DNA of 64,000 nucleotides from Bradyrhizobium viridifuturi (lineage in GTDB: Bacteria > Pseudomonadota > Alphaproteobacteria > Rhizobiales > Xanthobacteraceae). Under the pieces are notes generated by a model. That model was not told the origin of the DNA and did no database searches. It worked only from the letters and a program-made list of their open reading frames with translations. This document shows, piece by piece, positions 29,520 through 38,969 of this stretch (positions are counted from its first letter, which is position 1; every line of letters starts with the position of its first letter). Made by a program: the position numbers and the translations under genes. Location of the stretch: the NCBI RefSeq assembly GCF_001238275.1, contig NZ_LGTB01000002.1, positions 62,001 to 126,000 of the forward strand, given 5' to 3'.

Positions 29520-30575
29520 TTAAGGGATGACCTTCCTGTCGCGCAGGGAGACGAAGAAGGCGCGGAGCATCTCTTCGCTGTCGATGCAGTCGGCAAAGCC
29601 CGCCTTCCGCGCCTTGATCGTGCTCGACACATTGTCAAAGCCGCTATTGAAAATGAAGTCGGCAAAGTTCCACGATACCAGCTTCTCGTAAGGGATGTCG
29701 AGCAGACCATATCTCGTGGCGATCTCACGCCACAGCTCGGCCTTGTCGGTCATGTATAAGTAGAGTGGCATCGGGACTGGCTCGGCGATCTCCATTTCAA
29801 ACATGCGGGCGATGCGCGGCCACATATACTGCCAACGGAATTGGTCGCCGTTCGTGATATTGAAGATTTCGTCGCGCGCAGCCGGAGTGAAACCAGCCCA
29901 AACGGTCGCCGCAGCAAGAAGGTCTGCGGAACTGGCCTGATAGAGAGCGCGATAGGCCTCGGGCGAGCCGGGAAAGCGCAGTGGAATCCCAAGCGCCTTG
30001 GAGATTGTCGCATAGACGGCGATCGCCACGCCCAGGTTCATTGGGTTGCCGGTGGCGTAACCGATGATCGCTTCGGGGCGCAGAGCCGTCCAATGCCAAG
30101 ACTTTCCGACCTGCTGGCGCCGGAGGACATCCTCCTGATCATAGTAGAAGTTCGGCGGCATCAGGCGCGGATCGTCTTCGCGGGCCGGCGTCTTGAACGG
30201 CCCGAGGTCGGAGCCATACGCCTTGCCGCCCTGATAAAAGGTCACGTGGTTTAAAGCCGGCGAAGCCACCTCGACGACCTCGACGAGGTGCTTCAAAATC
30301 GCCACGTTCACTCTGGACCGCTCGGACGCAGTCGCTTTCTCGATGTAGGCAGCGAAGACGAGGTGCGTCACGCCGTCGAGTTCACCGAGCTTGCGCTCGA
30401 CATCCTGCCGATCGAGCAGGTCGACCGTAATGCCCTCGACATATTCGGGAAGGTCGGCGCTGCGGCGGGACAGGCCGTAGACCTTGGTGTCCCGTGTATT
30501 GGCCCACGCGGTGGCCGCCGCCCTGCCGGACACGCCGTGGACACCAGCGACGATGACAACGCTCTTCGAGCTCAC
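29520..30575 (-). CDS. SDR oxidoreductase, PRISE (progesterone 5-beta-reductase/iridoid synthase-like)
   Basis: A 351-residue NAD(P)-dependent enzyme of the atypical SDR group that includes plant progesterone 5-beta-reductase. The cofactor motif is VAGVHGVSGRAAA; DGVTHLVFAAY, NHVTFYQGGKAYG and the active site FYYDQEDVLR with Tyr follow, then LRPEAIIGYATGNPMN. PRISE enzymes reduce C=C bonds of enones, which fits the carbonyl theme of the block. The GTG at 30575 with AAAGGAATT upstream is preferred over a TTG at 30656. Confidence 0.82.
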   Translation of the reverse strand: MSSKSVVIVAGVHGVSGRAAATAWANTRDTKVYGLSRRSADLPEYVEGITVDLLDRQDVERKLGELDGVTHLVFAAYIEKATASERSRVNVAILKHLVEVVEVASPALNHVTFYQGGKAYGSDLGPFKTPAREDDPRLMPPNFYYDQEDVLRRQQVGKSWHWTALRPEAIIGYATGNPMNLGVAIAVYATISKALGIPLRFPGSPEAYRALYQASSADLLAAATVWAGFTPAARDEIFNITNGDQFRWQYMWPRIARMFEMEIAEPVPMPLYLYMTDKAELWREIATRYGLLDIPYEKLVSWNFADFIFNSGFDNVSSTIKARKAGFADCIDSEEMLRAFFVSLRDRKVIP

Positions 30576-30770
30576 TCGGAATTCCTTTCTGTGACTGCTC
30601 CCGCGCGATGTCCAGGGACCCGCCGCTATTATCCGAACCCGAGTATCGCGCGACAACGTGATGAAGGTAGCCGGCGCGCAAAATTACGTTCGCTCGAGAC
30701 GGATTCGAGCGCTGCAAACTGGCTTTCTGCTGTTCGAAGCCACCGCTTGGTCCATATCGGCATCGCGCGC

Positions 30771-32093
30771 TCATTTACCGTTGACAGAGCGGCTCACTCT
30801 CCACACCGCGTTCCCGACATCGTCCGCGACGATGAGTGCACCGGTCCGGTCAAGTGCCACGCCAACCGGGCGCCCGTGAACCGTTTTTTTATCCGGCGCA
30901 AGGAAATCCGTCAGCACCGGGGTCGGCATCCCGCTCGGCCGTTCGTTCGCGAAGGGAACGAAGATCACCTGATAGCCGTTCAGCGGATCGCGGTCCCAAC
31001 TGCCATGTTCACCCACGAACGCGCCGTTGGTGAAGTCCGGTGACAGCGTTTCCCCTTGACTGAATACAAGGCCGAGTGCCGCAACATGGGAACTGAGGCC
31101 ATAATCCGGCTTGATCGCCTTCGCCACCATCGCAGGGTCCTGCGGATGGACGCGCACGTCCACATGCTCTCCCCAATAGCTATACGGCCAGCCGTAGAAA
31201 CCGCCGTCCTTGATGGATGTAAGATAATCCGGAACCAGATCGGGTCCGATCTCGTCCCGCTCGTTGACCACAGCGAACAACTGCCCTGTTCCAGGCTGAA
31301 TGGCGAGGTTCGTCGGATTGCGCGTTCCAGTCGCGAAAAGGCGCTTGGCACCCGTGAGCCGATCGACTTCGTAGATCGCTGCACGCCCTTCTTCGATGTC
31401 TACCCCATTCTCAGTGATGTTGCTGTTAGAGCCGACTCCGACATAGAGCTTTGACCCATCCGGGCTGGCCACCATCGACTTGGTCCAGTGGTGATTGATC
31501 GGGCCGGCCGGCAAATCGGCAAGCTTCGTTCCGGGCGCCACAATCTCCGTCTGGCCCGGCGAGAGAGGAAAGGCGATGATCGCGTCGGTATTGGCGACGT
31601 ACAAAGTGTCGGCTACCCATGCGACGCCGTATGGCGAGTGCAGGTGGTCGAGCAGAACAGTCTTCATCTCCGGAACGCCGTCGCCATCGGCATCGCGCAA
31701 CAAAGTGATGCGATTGCCGCCCTTGTCGGACGCTCCGGCCCGTGCCTTCACTTTGCCTGAGATGTAATCCTTGGGTCGGAATGGCTTGGTGCCGGGACCG
31801 TTGGCTTCAACGACGAGGATGTCGCCATTGGGCAACGGGTAAACAATGCGTGGATGCATCAGACCGGTTGCCATCGCTTGGATGCGCATGCCAGCGGGAA
31901 CGGTGGGCGTTTCCCCGGTCTGCCAGCCAACCGCCTGCGGTACGCTCATGGGCGGCACGAGATATTGGTGAGCTTCAGGAAGGTCGGGATTCGGTCCATA
32001 TTGCTTTGATGGATCGCCGCCTTGGTCACTACAGGCCGCGAGAAGCGCGAGAAACATCAATTCCGAAGTCGCTCGAACCCGACTTGCGATCAT
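30771..32093 (-). CDS. Sorbosone dehydrogenase-like PQQ-type beta-propeller, exported
   Basis: A 440-residue protein of the soluble glucose/sorbosone dehydrogenase family. The N-terminus (FLALLAACSDQGG) has a lipobox-like LAAC, so it may be a periplasmic lipoprotein. The propeller contains LLRDADGDGVPE, HSPYGVAW, GSNSNITENG, GTRNPTNLAIQPGTGQLFAV, and FVGEHGSWDRDPLNGYQV, matching family members that bind PQQ and calcium. The sugar or aldehyde substrate is unknown. It starts inside the stop of the DUF2231 gene (ATGA), so the membrane protein and the dehydrogenase are translationally coupled and may form an electron-transfer unit. Confidence 0.85.
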   Translation of the reverse strand: MIASRVRATSELMFLALLAACSDQGGDPSKQYGPNPDLPEAHQYLVPPMSVPQAVGWQTGETPTVPAGMRIQAMATGLMHPRIVYPLPNGDILVVEANGPGTKPFRPKDYISGKVKARAGASDKGGNRITLLRDADGDGVPEMKTVLLDHLHSPYGVAWVADTLYVANTDAIIAFPLSPGQTEIVAPGTKLADLPAGPINHHWTKSMVASPDGSKLYVGVGSNSNITENGVDIEEGRAAIYEVDRLTGAKRLFATGTRNPTNLAIQPGTGQLFAVVNERDEIGPDLVPDYLTSIKDGGFYGWPYSYWGEHVDVRVHPQDPAMVAKAIKPDYGLSSHVAALGLVFSQGETLSPDFTNGAFVGEHGSWDRDPLNGYQVIFVPFANERPSGMPTPVLTDFLAPDKKTVHGRPVGVALDRTGALIVADDVGNAVWRVSRSVNGK

Positions 32094-32530
32094 TCGCTTT
32101 CTCCCCGGCCCGCCGTCTTTACGGCGGTGGTGACGCACCAGCCCCGAAGACCAGCGGCGAGCAGCAGGATCGTGACAATGGTGGATAGGGCGATGCCAGT
32201 CAGGACAACGGAAGTCCACGCATCTCGCGAATGAACGAAGACGTTGACCACGGAGAGGATTGCGGCAGTCCCAATCAACCCAAAATCGAGCCAGCGGATC
32301 GGCCCGGCCCTTGCGAGCGCCACGTCAATTACCAAGAAGATCGCGGCAATGAGCGCCAGCACGAGCCCCCCTGTGATCAGCCAGACCGAGAAGTTGGCCC
32401 ACTGCGGCAGCGAGTTTCTCGTATACATATAGTCGGTGAAGAGAGCGCCCATGAGCAACGCGCCCCCCAGTCCAACGAAAAACGGATGCAGTAGCACATG
32501 CGTACGGCACCCGTGAATTGGCCGCGCCAT
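32090..32530 (-). CDS. DUF2231 membrane protein
   Basis: A 146-residue protein with four transmembrane helices and a conserved-looking His near the start (HVLLHPFFVGLGGALLMGAL), followed by the second helix near FTDYMYTRN. DUF2231 proteins are thought to be membrane electron-transfer or haem-related partners in operons with PQQ dehydrogenases. The ATG at 32530 has AGGAAGGAC upstream; a longer frame up to 32743 lacks protein-like sequence. It overlaps the sorbosone-dehydrogenase gene by 4 nt. Confidence 0.8.
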   Translation of the reverse strand: MARPIHGCRTHVLLHPFFVGLGGALLMGALFTDYMYTRNSLPQWANFSVWLITGGLVLALIAAIFLVIDVALARAGPIRWLDFGLIGTAAILSVVNVFVHSRDAWTSVVLTGIALSTIVTILLLAAGLRGWCVTTAVKTAGRGESE

Positions 32531-32875
32531 GTCCTTCCTCTCGTTTACCTCGACCAGACACTTGGCTTGTATCGTGAGCAGAAGCGCGCTGCATTGACCG
32601 ATGCCAGAATATCGGCGAACGAGATCGTTCAAATGCATGGAAGAGATCGAGGGGTCGCGCTCATGCCATTCGGCAGCGGCGAATGGTCGGCAGCAGCGAA
32701 TGGAGATTCCGGGATATCCCTTGATGGCCAGACATGAGCGCATGAAGATTTCTGTCCTCGGCTCCGCCTTTCAGGGCGGAAACGAAGCAGTGCCTTGGCA
32801 ATATCGGCGTCAATCGGTCTCCAACATCCCTTGGTCGTGCCGGGCGAACGCCTCGGCGAAATCACTGCTCCTTCA
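32531..32875. other. Intergenic, nothing recognised
   Basis: About 345 bases between the DUF2231 gene and the cyclase gene, both read on the reverse strand. Only short open frames with no protein-like sequence are present, and no operator palindrome was found. Confidence 0.4.
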
Positions 32876-34117
32876 CTAAGCTGCCATGCCTGGCAAGTAT
32901 TTTGGAACGTTGGGCCTTTCACCCAAGATGTGCCAGATCTCCATTTCACCCGATCCTTTGACGTCTATCGTCCCGCGCGTTTCGCAGACGAAGTCATCCT
33001 TGATCAGTTCGTAAGTTTCGTGTGTGATCTGAATGGCTTCGCTCTGGCCGTAGGATTCCATGCGACTGGCCATGTTCACCGCATCGCCCCACAGATCATA
33101 TATGAACTTCTTCCGGCCGATGATGCCGGCCACCACCTGGCCTGAGTTCATGCCGATGCGGAATGTCAGTCGCCGGCCACGGAACTCACGTTCGGCCACA
33201 CAAGCTTGCATCTCGAGCGCCAAGCGCGCCAGTGCGTGGGCATGGTCGGCACGCGGGCGCGGCACACCGGCGACGACCATATAGCAATCGCCAATTGTCT
33301 TGATCTTCTCCAAGCGATACTTCTCGACCAATAAGTCGAAGCACATGAAGACCTCGTCGAGCAGCCCTACGAGTTCCATGGGCGACATTGACCGGGCCAA
33401 GGGGGTAAACTGCACCACATCGGCGAACAAGATACTCACCTCGTCATACTGATCGGCGATCGTGCGGTGCTCACCTTTCAATATGTTGGAGATCTCGATT
33501 GGCAAGATATTCAGCAGCAGCATTTCGGACTGTGCCTGGAACAGGTTTTTCTTGTCGACGAAGTAGTAGAGCATCACAAAGACAATGCTCAGGACGCAGC
33601 CAATATTCAGTACATAAAAGAATGTGACCATCGAAGAAGGCAGGGAGGCGCCAGGGGATTGTTGAAGCGCACTGCCGACGAGCAGAATGAGGAAGACCCA
33701 GAACCAACGGGAGGCGCTTCGAAGATCATGGACGACAAGGGCGCCCAAAGGACAAAGCGTCGACCAAAGGATTACGGCGCTCGAATTATGGAAGCCGCCC
33801 AGACTTATCGTCATCAGCCACGGAAGTAGCAAAATCAGCATGAGCTGGGTGAACCGGTAGACCTGGTAGCGGCGAAACATGCCGAACAGGACGGTGTTGG
33901 CCAGCGACAATACGCTGTACGCCGCGGGGATGGCGCCGGCGGTCCGTGCTCCGACGGCAATGTAAACGAAGCCCCACAGTGCCGCCGCAACCGCGGATGT
34001 CAACACAACGCCGACGAGTATCATTTTCTGCAACGCAACGTCGTCGCTGTCGCGCTGGTCAATGCCTATCTGGGCGATCAGGGGAATCCGCATGCGAAGG
34101 CCGGCCTCTAAAGGCAT
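32876..34117 (-). CDS. Membrane-bound class III nucleotide (adenylate) cyclase
   Basis: A 413-residue signalling enzyme. Residues 30-190 hold about six transmembrane helices; a coiled linker (KKNLFQAQSEMLLLNILP) joins the class III catalytic domain (about 225-395). Catalytic features: metal Asp in SILFADVVQFT, the substrate-selecting Lys in KIKTIGDCYMVVAG, the second metal Asp there, and LWGDAVNMASRME with the Asp/Asn/Arg positions, consistent with ATP use and cAMP output. cAMP could interact with a CRP/FNR-type network, but that is inference. Starts at 34117 and 34093 are both possible, neither with a strong ribosome site. Confidence 0.9.
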   Translation of the reverse strand: MPLEAGLRMRIPLIAQIGIDQRDSDDVALQKMILVGVVLTSAVAAALWGFVYIAVGARTAGAIPAAYSVLSLANTVLFGMFRRYQVYRFTQLMLILLLPWLMTISLGGFHNSSAVILWSTLCPLGALVVHDLRSASRWFWVFLILLVGSALQQSPGASLPSSMVTFFYVLNIGCVLSIVFVMLYYFVDKKNLFQAQSEMLLLNILPIEISNILKGEHRTIADQYDEVSILFADVVQFTPLARSMSPMELVGLLDEVFMCFDLLVEKYRLEKIKTIGDCYMVVAGVPRPRADHAHALARLALEMQACVAEREFRGRRLTFRIGMNSGQVVAGIIGRKKFIYDLWGDAVNMASRMESYGQSEAIQITHETYELIKDDFVCETRGTIDVKGSGEMEIWHILGERPNVPKYLPGMAA

Positions 34118-34129
34118 ATATGATGGAGC

Positions 34130-34170
34130 CGATATTAATATCGGAGACTTGCACCTTGACGCGGCGTCAA
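34130..34170. promoter_or_regulatory. Pair of perfect palindromes upstream of the cyclase
   Basis: GATATTAATATC at about 34130-34143 and TTGACGCGGCGTCAA at 34156-34170 (7-1-7 symmetry). The second has FixK-like half-sites but a spacer of five rather than four, so it is probably bound by a different regulator, if any. Confidence 0.4.
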
Positions 34171-34188
34171 TATTGGCCGATCGCGCAC

Positions 34189-36486
34189 CTACATCAGCTT
34201 CTCCATCGTGATCGGCAGGTCGCGTACCCGCTTGCCGGTGGCATGGAACACGGCATTGGCGATGGCCGCAGCGGCGCCGACTACGCCGATTTCACCAACT
34301 GTCTTGCCGCCGAGGGCGCTGGCGTGAAAGTCGGGCTCGCCGACTGAAATGACTTCGATATCAGGTACATCGGCGTTCACCGGCACGACGTAATCAGCAA
34401 GGTTATTGTTGGTGATTCGCGCATAGCGGCGATCGATGTGTATGGCTTCGAGAAGCGCTTCTCCCATTCCCATGATCATGCCACCCTTCCATTGACTCTC
34501 GGCGAGCTTGGGGTTGTAGAGCCTGCCGCAATCAAAGGCTCCAACCATGCGGCGGACACGCACGGTTCCATAGTCCTCGTCGACACGAACCTCCACGAAT
34601 TGCGCGCACCATGCATAAGTCGCGTGGGTAGACGATGGTGGACCCATATATTTGAAGCTATCATAAGCGTCGCGCTGCTCTGCTTCGGATGACGCCTTTT
34701 CGGCCGGCATGGTGTTGCGCGTGACCTCGATCCGATCACGACCGACCATTCGCATCAGCTCAGAAATCATGACGGCTTCTGCGGAGCCATCCGTCGGCGC
34801 GATCTTTCCATCCTTGATCGTGAAGTCGTTCACTCGCTTGGCCTTGAACGGTGAACCAGCATGACTGGACGCGAGCGTCAACAGCTCCTCGCGAGCGGCG
34901 CGTGCGGTCTTGTCCACGGCGCCGGTGAGGAGATTGGCAATCTGTGAAACTCCGGCGACCGGTGCGCGCGGCAGGCTGGTGTCGCCGAGCCGAACGCGCA
35001 CCTGTTCGAATGGCACGCCGAGCGCGTCGGCGGCTGTCTGAGCAAGGATGGTGTAGGTACCGCCACCGATGTCCGCGCCGCTCGATGCAACTTCGATCGA
35101 ACCATCGGCGGCAATCGTGACCCTCGCCTCGCCGGGCGTGTGCACGTTCGGGAAAGCTCCTCCCGCCATGCCCCATCCGATCAATTCACGGCCATCCCGC
35201 ATCGAACGCGGCTCCGGCGAGCGTCGCTCCCAGCCAAACGCCCGCGCGCCGGCTTCATAGGCCTCGCGGAGCCGGCGGCTCGACCAGGGTTTCGCCGATT
35301 CAGGATCCTGGCTGGCATAGTTGCGTAGCCGCAATTCGATCGGATCGAGCTTGAGCTTGTAGGCAAGTTCATCCATCGCGCTTTCGAGAGCATAGGCACC
35401 GATCGCTTCTCCGGGCGCGCGCTTCCAACTCGGAGTAAAGGAACTGACCCGCACCAGTTTCTGCGTCGAACTCAGGTTCGGTACGGCATACATGACCCTG
35501 GCGGTGGCCGCGCCACCCTCGACATAATCGTCATCGACGGAGGTCTCACTGGTGTTCTCGTGAATGAGCACCTGCAACTTTCCGTCCTCGCTGGCGCCCA
35601 GCGTAAGCTTCTGCCGTATCGCGGGCCGTAAGCCGTTGCCAGTGAAATTCTGTGGACGCGACAGCGCCAGCTTTACCGGTCGTCGCATTTCGCGCGCAGC
35701 CATCGCCGCGAGGAGCGAGTCCGCGTGAGCTGTGACCTTGACTCCGAAGCCACCGCCCACGAATGGTGAAACGACGCGCACCTTGTTCATCGGAATTGCA
35801 AACCAGTCAGAAAATGCCCTTCGTGCACCCTCTGCCCATTGGCTCGGCATCCAGACGGTCAGACCGCCGTCATTGCCCCAGGCTGCGATTGCTCCAAGCG
35901 GCTCCATCGGACAAGAATATTCGCGCGGCGTGGTGTAGACGACGTCCATGCGCACCGCTGCCGCCGCCAGTGCACCTTTTGCGTCGCCCCGGGCCAGACC
36001 CGATGACGGCGCCCCGGGGACGTCGATCAATGTAGCCGTTGGGTCATCGATGTCGGCGACGGCCAGCTCGGTCTTGTAGTCGATGCGCACGCGGCCTGCA
36101 GCCTCGGTCGCATGATCGAAGCTATCGGCGACCACAAGGGCAATCGGTTGACCGTTGTACCGGATGCGATCGTCCTGAAGCGGCAAGAAGCTCTCCATCA
36201 CGCTACCTGCGGGAACCATGGGACAGCTCTTGAGCGGTAGGGCGTCGGCATGGGTCAAGATCCGCAGCACACCTGGCATCGTCCGCGCCGCGGCAAGATC
36301 GATATTTCCGATGCGCCCCGATGGCACGGTGCTCTCGACGATCACGGCATGGACTGTGCCTGCCAAATCGTGTTCGAGGGCGTAGTCGGCTCGCCCGGTC
36401 ACTTTCGCGACGCCATCGGAACGCGCGATGCGACGACCAAGATACGTTCCGTTACTCTTCAGCGATTCAGAATTTGGGACAGCCAT
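34189..36486 (-). CDS. PaoC-like aldehyde oxidoreductase molybdenum subunit
   Basis: Intact 765-residue large subunit of a xanthine-dehydrogenase-family enzyme. It has RSDGVAKVTGRADYALEHDL, FVGGGFGVK for the cofactor, RAPGEAIGAYALESAMDELA, and GKTVGEIGVVGAAAAIANAV with the catalytic Glu. The molybdenum-cytosine-dinucleotide cofactor is typical of this group. It follows the FAD subunit with a 1-nt overlap (TGATG). Unlike the forward-strand pao operon, this one has no frameshift, so it is likely the functional copy. Confidence 0.92.
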   Translation of the reverse strand: MAVPNSESLKSNGTYLGRRIARSDGVAKVTGRADYALEHDLAGTVHAVIVESTVPSGRIGNIDLAAARTMPGVLRILTHADALPLKSCPMVPAGSVMESFLPLQDDRIRYNGQPIALVVADSFDHATEAAGRVRIDYKTELAVADIDDPTATLIDVPGAPSSGLARGDAKGALAAAAVRMDVVYTTPREYSCPMEPLGAIAAWGNDGGLTVWMPSQWAEGARRAFSDWFAIPMNKVRVVSPFVGGGFGVKVTAHADSLLAAMAAREMRRPVKLALSRPQNFTGNGLRPAIRQKLTLGASEDGKLQVLIHENTSETSVDDDYVEGGAATARVMYAVPNLSSTQKLVRVSSFTPSWKRAPGEAIGAYALESAMDELAYKLKLDPIELRLRNYASQDPESAKPWSSRRLREAYEAGARAFGWERRSPEPRSMRDGRELIGWGMAGGAFPNVHTPGEARVTIAADGSIEVASSGADIGGGTYTILAQTAADALGVPFEQVRVRLGDTSLPRAPVAGVSQIANLLTGAVDKTARAAREELLTLASSHAGSPFKAKRVNDFTIKDGKIAPTDGSAEAVMISELMRMVGRDRIEVTRNTMPAEKASSEAEQRDAYDSFKYMGPPSSTHATYAWCAQFVEVRVDEDYGTVRVRRMVGAFDCGRLYNPKLAESQWKGGMIMGMGEALLEAIHIDRRYARITNNNLADYVVPVNADVPDIEVISVGEPDFHASALGGKTVGEIGVVGAAAAIANAVFHATGKRVRDLPITMEKLM

Positions 36487-37484
36487 CAGGTGATCCCTCC
36501 AACGGTCAGCAGCGCACGCGCGACGACGCGGGGAGCCAAGTCGATCTTGAAACGATTTTCGCCATGGTCGACGGCGCCTTCAATGGCCAGGCGACTTGCG
36601 CCCCGCACGGTCGGCTCGTCGAAAGTACGTCCGACGAGCGCCTCTTCGGCGGTACGAGCCCGCCACGGCCTCGTGGCGATGCCGCCGAGCGCAATCCTGA
36701 CGTCACGAATCGTGCGACCGTCCGCCTCGAGTTCCAAGCCGACAGCGGCGCTTGCCGCCGCGAACTCGTAAGACTCGCGGTCGCGCACCTTGAGGTAGTG
36801 CGAGCGGCGCAGCGCGGAGGAGGTTGGAACCTCGACCGCGACGATCAACTCGTCGGATGAGAGCGGGTGCTCAAGATCGGGCGTGTCGCCGGGCAGGAGG
36901 AAGAAGTCATCGATCGGGATGCGACGTTGTGCCTTTCCATTTTCAACATGGACAGTAGCGTCGAAGGCGACGAGAGCAACTGCAAAGTCACCGGGATTAG
37001 TGGCGATGCAGCTTGGACTCGTGCCCAGGACGGCATGGCCGCGGTTAATGCCCTCAAGGGCTGCGCAACCCGAACCGGGATCGCGTTTGTTGCAGGCGCC
37101 GTAAACTCCTGGTTCGCGGAAATAGCTGCACCGTGTCCGCTGCATGAGATTGCCACCGATGGTGGCCATGTTGCGTAGTTGGGCCGAGGCGCCGCGCCAC
37201 AGCGATTCCGACAGAACCGGGAATTCCTTTCGGATCGTGGGGTGATCGGCGACATCGCTCATTCTTGAGAGAGCGCCAATGCGCACGCTCGTCGGACCAG
37301 CTTCGATGGTATCGAGGCCGGGCAAGCGTGTAATGTCGATGAGCGCCGAAGGAAGCTCTACCCCGCATTTCATGAGGTCGACCATTGTGGTGCCGCCAGC
37401 GAGGAAGCGGGAACCAGTCTGGCGGGCAACAGCCTTCAGTGCGTCGGGAATAGCGGTGGCCCGAACATATTCGAAATTATTCAT
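36486..37484 (-). CDS. Aldehyde oxidoreductase FAD subunit (PaoB-like)
   Basis: A 332-residue medium subunit. FAD contacts FLAGGTTMVDLM and ATIGGNLMQRTRC are clear, and the loop CSYFREPGVYGACNKRDPG followed by GCAALEG can hold the 4Fe-4S cluster of the PaoB type. The ATG at 37484 follows GAGAGGGGCGA and overlaps the Fe-S subunit stop (ATGA); a frame extending to 37568 is a shadow extension. Confidence 0.9.
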   Translation of the reverse strand: MNNFEYVRATAIPDALKAVARQTGSRFLAGGTTMVDLMKCGVELPSALIDITRLPGLDTIEAGPTSVRIGALSRMSDVADHPTIRKEFPVLSESLWRGASAQLRNMATIGGNLMQRTRCSYFREPGVYGACNKRDPGSGCAALEGINRGHAVLGTSPSCIATNPGDFAVALVAFDATVHVENGKAQRRIPIDDFFLLPGDTPDLEHPLSSDELIVAVEVPTSSALRRSHYLKVRDRESYEFAAASAAVGLELEADGRTIRDVRIALGGIATRPWRARTAEEALVGRTFDEPTVRGASRLAIEGAVDHGENRFKIDLAPRVVARALLTVGGIT

Positions 37485-37987
37485 CGTGATCGCCCCTCTC
37501 CCGAATCCATCGCCTGCGCTGCGTCGCGCACGGCCGCGACAATGTGCGGATAGGCGCCGCAACGGCACAGATTGCCGGACATATATTCGCGGACGGTCGT
37601 GTCCGATTCGGTCCGACCTTCGTCAATGCAGCCGACAGCGGACATGATCTGACCAGAAGTGCAATATCCGCACTGGAAGGCATCGTGACGGATGAACGCC
37701 TCCTGCACCGGGTGCAGGCTGCCGTTGACTGCCAAACCTTCGATCGTGGTAATCGCCAGCCCTTCGACCTGCGACGCAAGCGTCAGGCAAGCGAGGACGC
37801 GCCGTCCATCGACGTGAACCGTGCAAGCGCCGCACTGGCCCTGATCGCATCCTTTCTTGGTACCGTTGAGATGCACGTATTCTCGCAGCGCATCCAATAG
37901 CGTGACCCGAGGCTCGATCTGCAGCAGATGCTCGGACCCGTTGATACGAAGCCGTACGCCTCCGCCCGTAATGGGTGATTTCACCAT
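37481..37987 (-). CDS. Aldehyde oxidoreductase Fe-S subunit (PaoA-like), no signal peptide
   Basis: A 168-residue small subunit with plant-type 2Fe-2S motif GCDQGQCGACTVHVDG and helical-site motifs CGYCTSGQ and CRCGAYPHI. It begins MVKSPITGGGVRLRINGS with no Tat or Sec signal, so this complex should stay in the cytoplasm, unlike the paralogue at 25374. The ATG at 37987 has AGGAG upstream. A perfect FixK-like box is 98 nt before the start. It is the first gene of the reverse operon. Confidence 0.9.
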   Translation of the reverse strand: MVKSPITGGGVRLRINGSEHLLQIEPRVTLLDALREYVHLNGTKKGCDQGQCGACTVHVDGRRVLACLTLASQVEGLAITTIEGLAVNGSLHPVQEAFIRHDAFQCGYCTSGQIMSAVGCIDEGRTESDTTVREYMSGNLCRCGAYPHIVAAVRDAAQAMDSGEGRSR

Positions 37988-38085
37988 GGGTCGAACTCCT
38001 GTGATGATTGTTGTGCCCGGTGCAGTTGATCGGTTTCGAGGGCAGCAACTCACTTTCATCACACCTCGATGCAACAAGCGCCGCC

Positions 38086-38099
38086 TTGACGACCGTCAA
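38086..38099. promoter_or_regulatory. FixK/FNR-like box
   Basis: TTGACGACCGTCAA, identical to the box at 4034, is 98 nt upstream of the reverse-strand Fe-S subunit gene at 37987. It is the last such box in the window. Confidence 0.72.
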
Positions 38100-38204
38100 T
38101 TTCAGCTATTGCCCACGGATTCTCCAGACTCGCTCCAAATTGGACGAGCGGCAGCATTGTTGCCACCGAACGATCGACCCCTGGCGATCGCCGAACAATT
38201 CAGC

Positions 38205-38690
38205 ACGCGCGCGCGTAGCAACGTTAAAACCCTGGCGCGCGAGGGCGCGCAAATCGTCTATCGCGTTGTCGATGCCTGCCAAGGCGAAATTATCATCACA
38301 ATACTCGCCGACGACCCCGCCGTTGAGGACGTCGTGTTCGGAGACTACGGCGCGCTTTCCGTGCTTCGCCGGAATGCTATCCACATTTCCACGAGCACGA
38401 TCAGCGTAGGGCTTTCCGATCACCTGACCGAGCGCATGGCAAAGCCGGCCATGGTTATGGCGCCTCCCCTGTGTTCGGGCGTCCGGAGACTGCGGCGGCA
38501 GCCACGCTTTTCATCATCCCGGCCGGTTGACGCGATGCTCGCGCGTTACCACCAACTGTTTGATGCGATGAGTCAGGAGACTTTTTCATCAGCACCAAAC
38601 CCTCCGAGGCCAATCTGGTAACCCTTTCCGGCAATTTCCTGATCGCGTCGGTGCTGGAGTCGCTGGGAGAGGCGTTTGTGCTGGTGGGTA
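38205..38690 (+). pseudogene. HIBADH-like NAD(P)-dependent oxidoreductase, degraded
   Basis: Fragments of a beta-hydroxyacid dehydrogenase (3-hydroxyisobutyrate type) occur in order but in different frames: VVDACQGEIIITILADDPAV with VVFGDYG and AIHISTSTISVGLSD; then PVFGRPETAAAATLFIIPAG; then DAMLARYHQLFDAM; then TKPSEANLVTLSGNFLIASV with LESLGEAFVLVGK. The N-terminal Rossmann motif and the C-terminal helical domain are missing. At least three frame changes show it is not functional and not a single sequencing slip. Confidence 0.78.
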
Positions 38691-38969
38691 AAAATAGCCG
38701 GCATGCGGGGCCGGCAATTCGAGATTCATTGAATTTCCGATGATGCTCCGTGATCCCGCGTGCGCCGTTCGGTTCGTCCGTCGGCGAGGATATCTACAAA
38801 TCACGTTTTTGCGGGCGGGCCTATCACTTCTCGCGGGCGCCTATTTCACCGAACCAGGCGCAATAATGTCCAACGTAACGTTGCGGCATTCCACGTTCAC
38901 CGAGTCGCGGACGCCCGGCACGACGACGAGTCGGCAGTCCGGCATTGCCGTTGCAGCCGGACTTCTCCT
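38691..38969. other. Intergenic, nothing recognised
   Basis: About 280 bases after the HIBADH relic. Open frames here are short and of atypical composition; no operator or repeat found. Confidence 0.4.
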
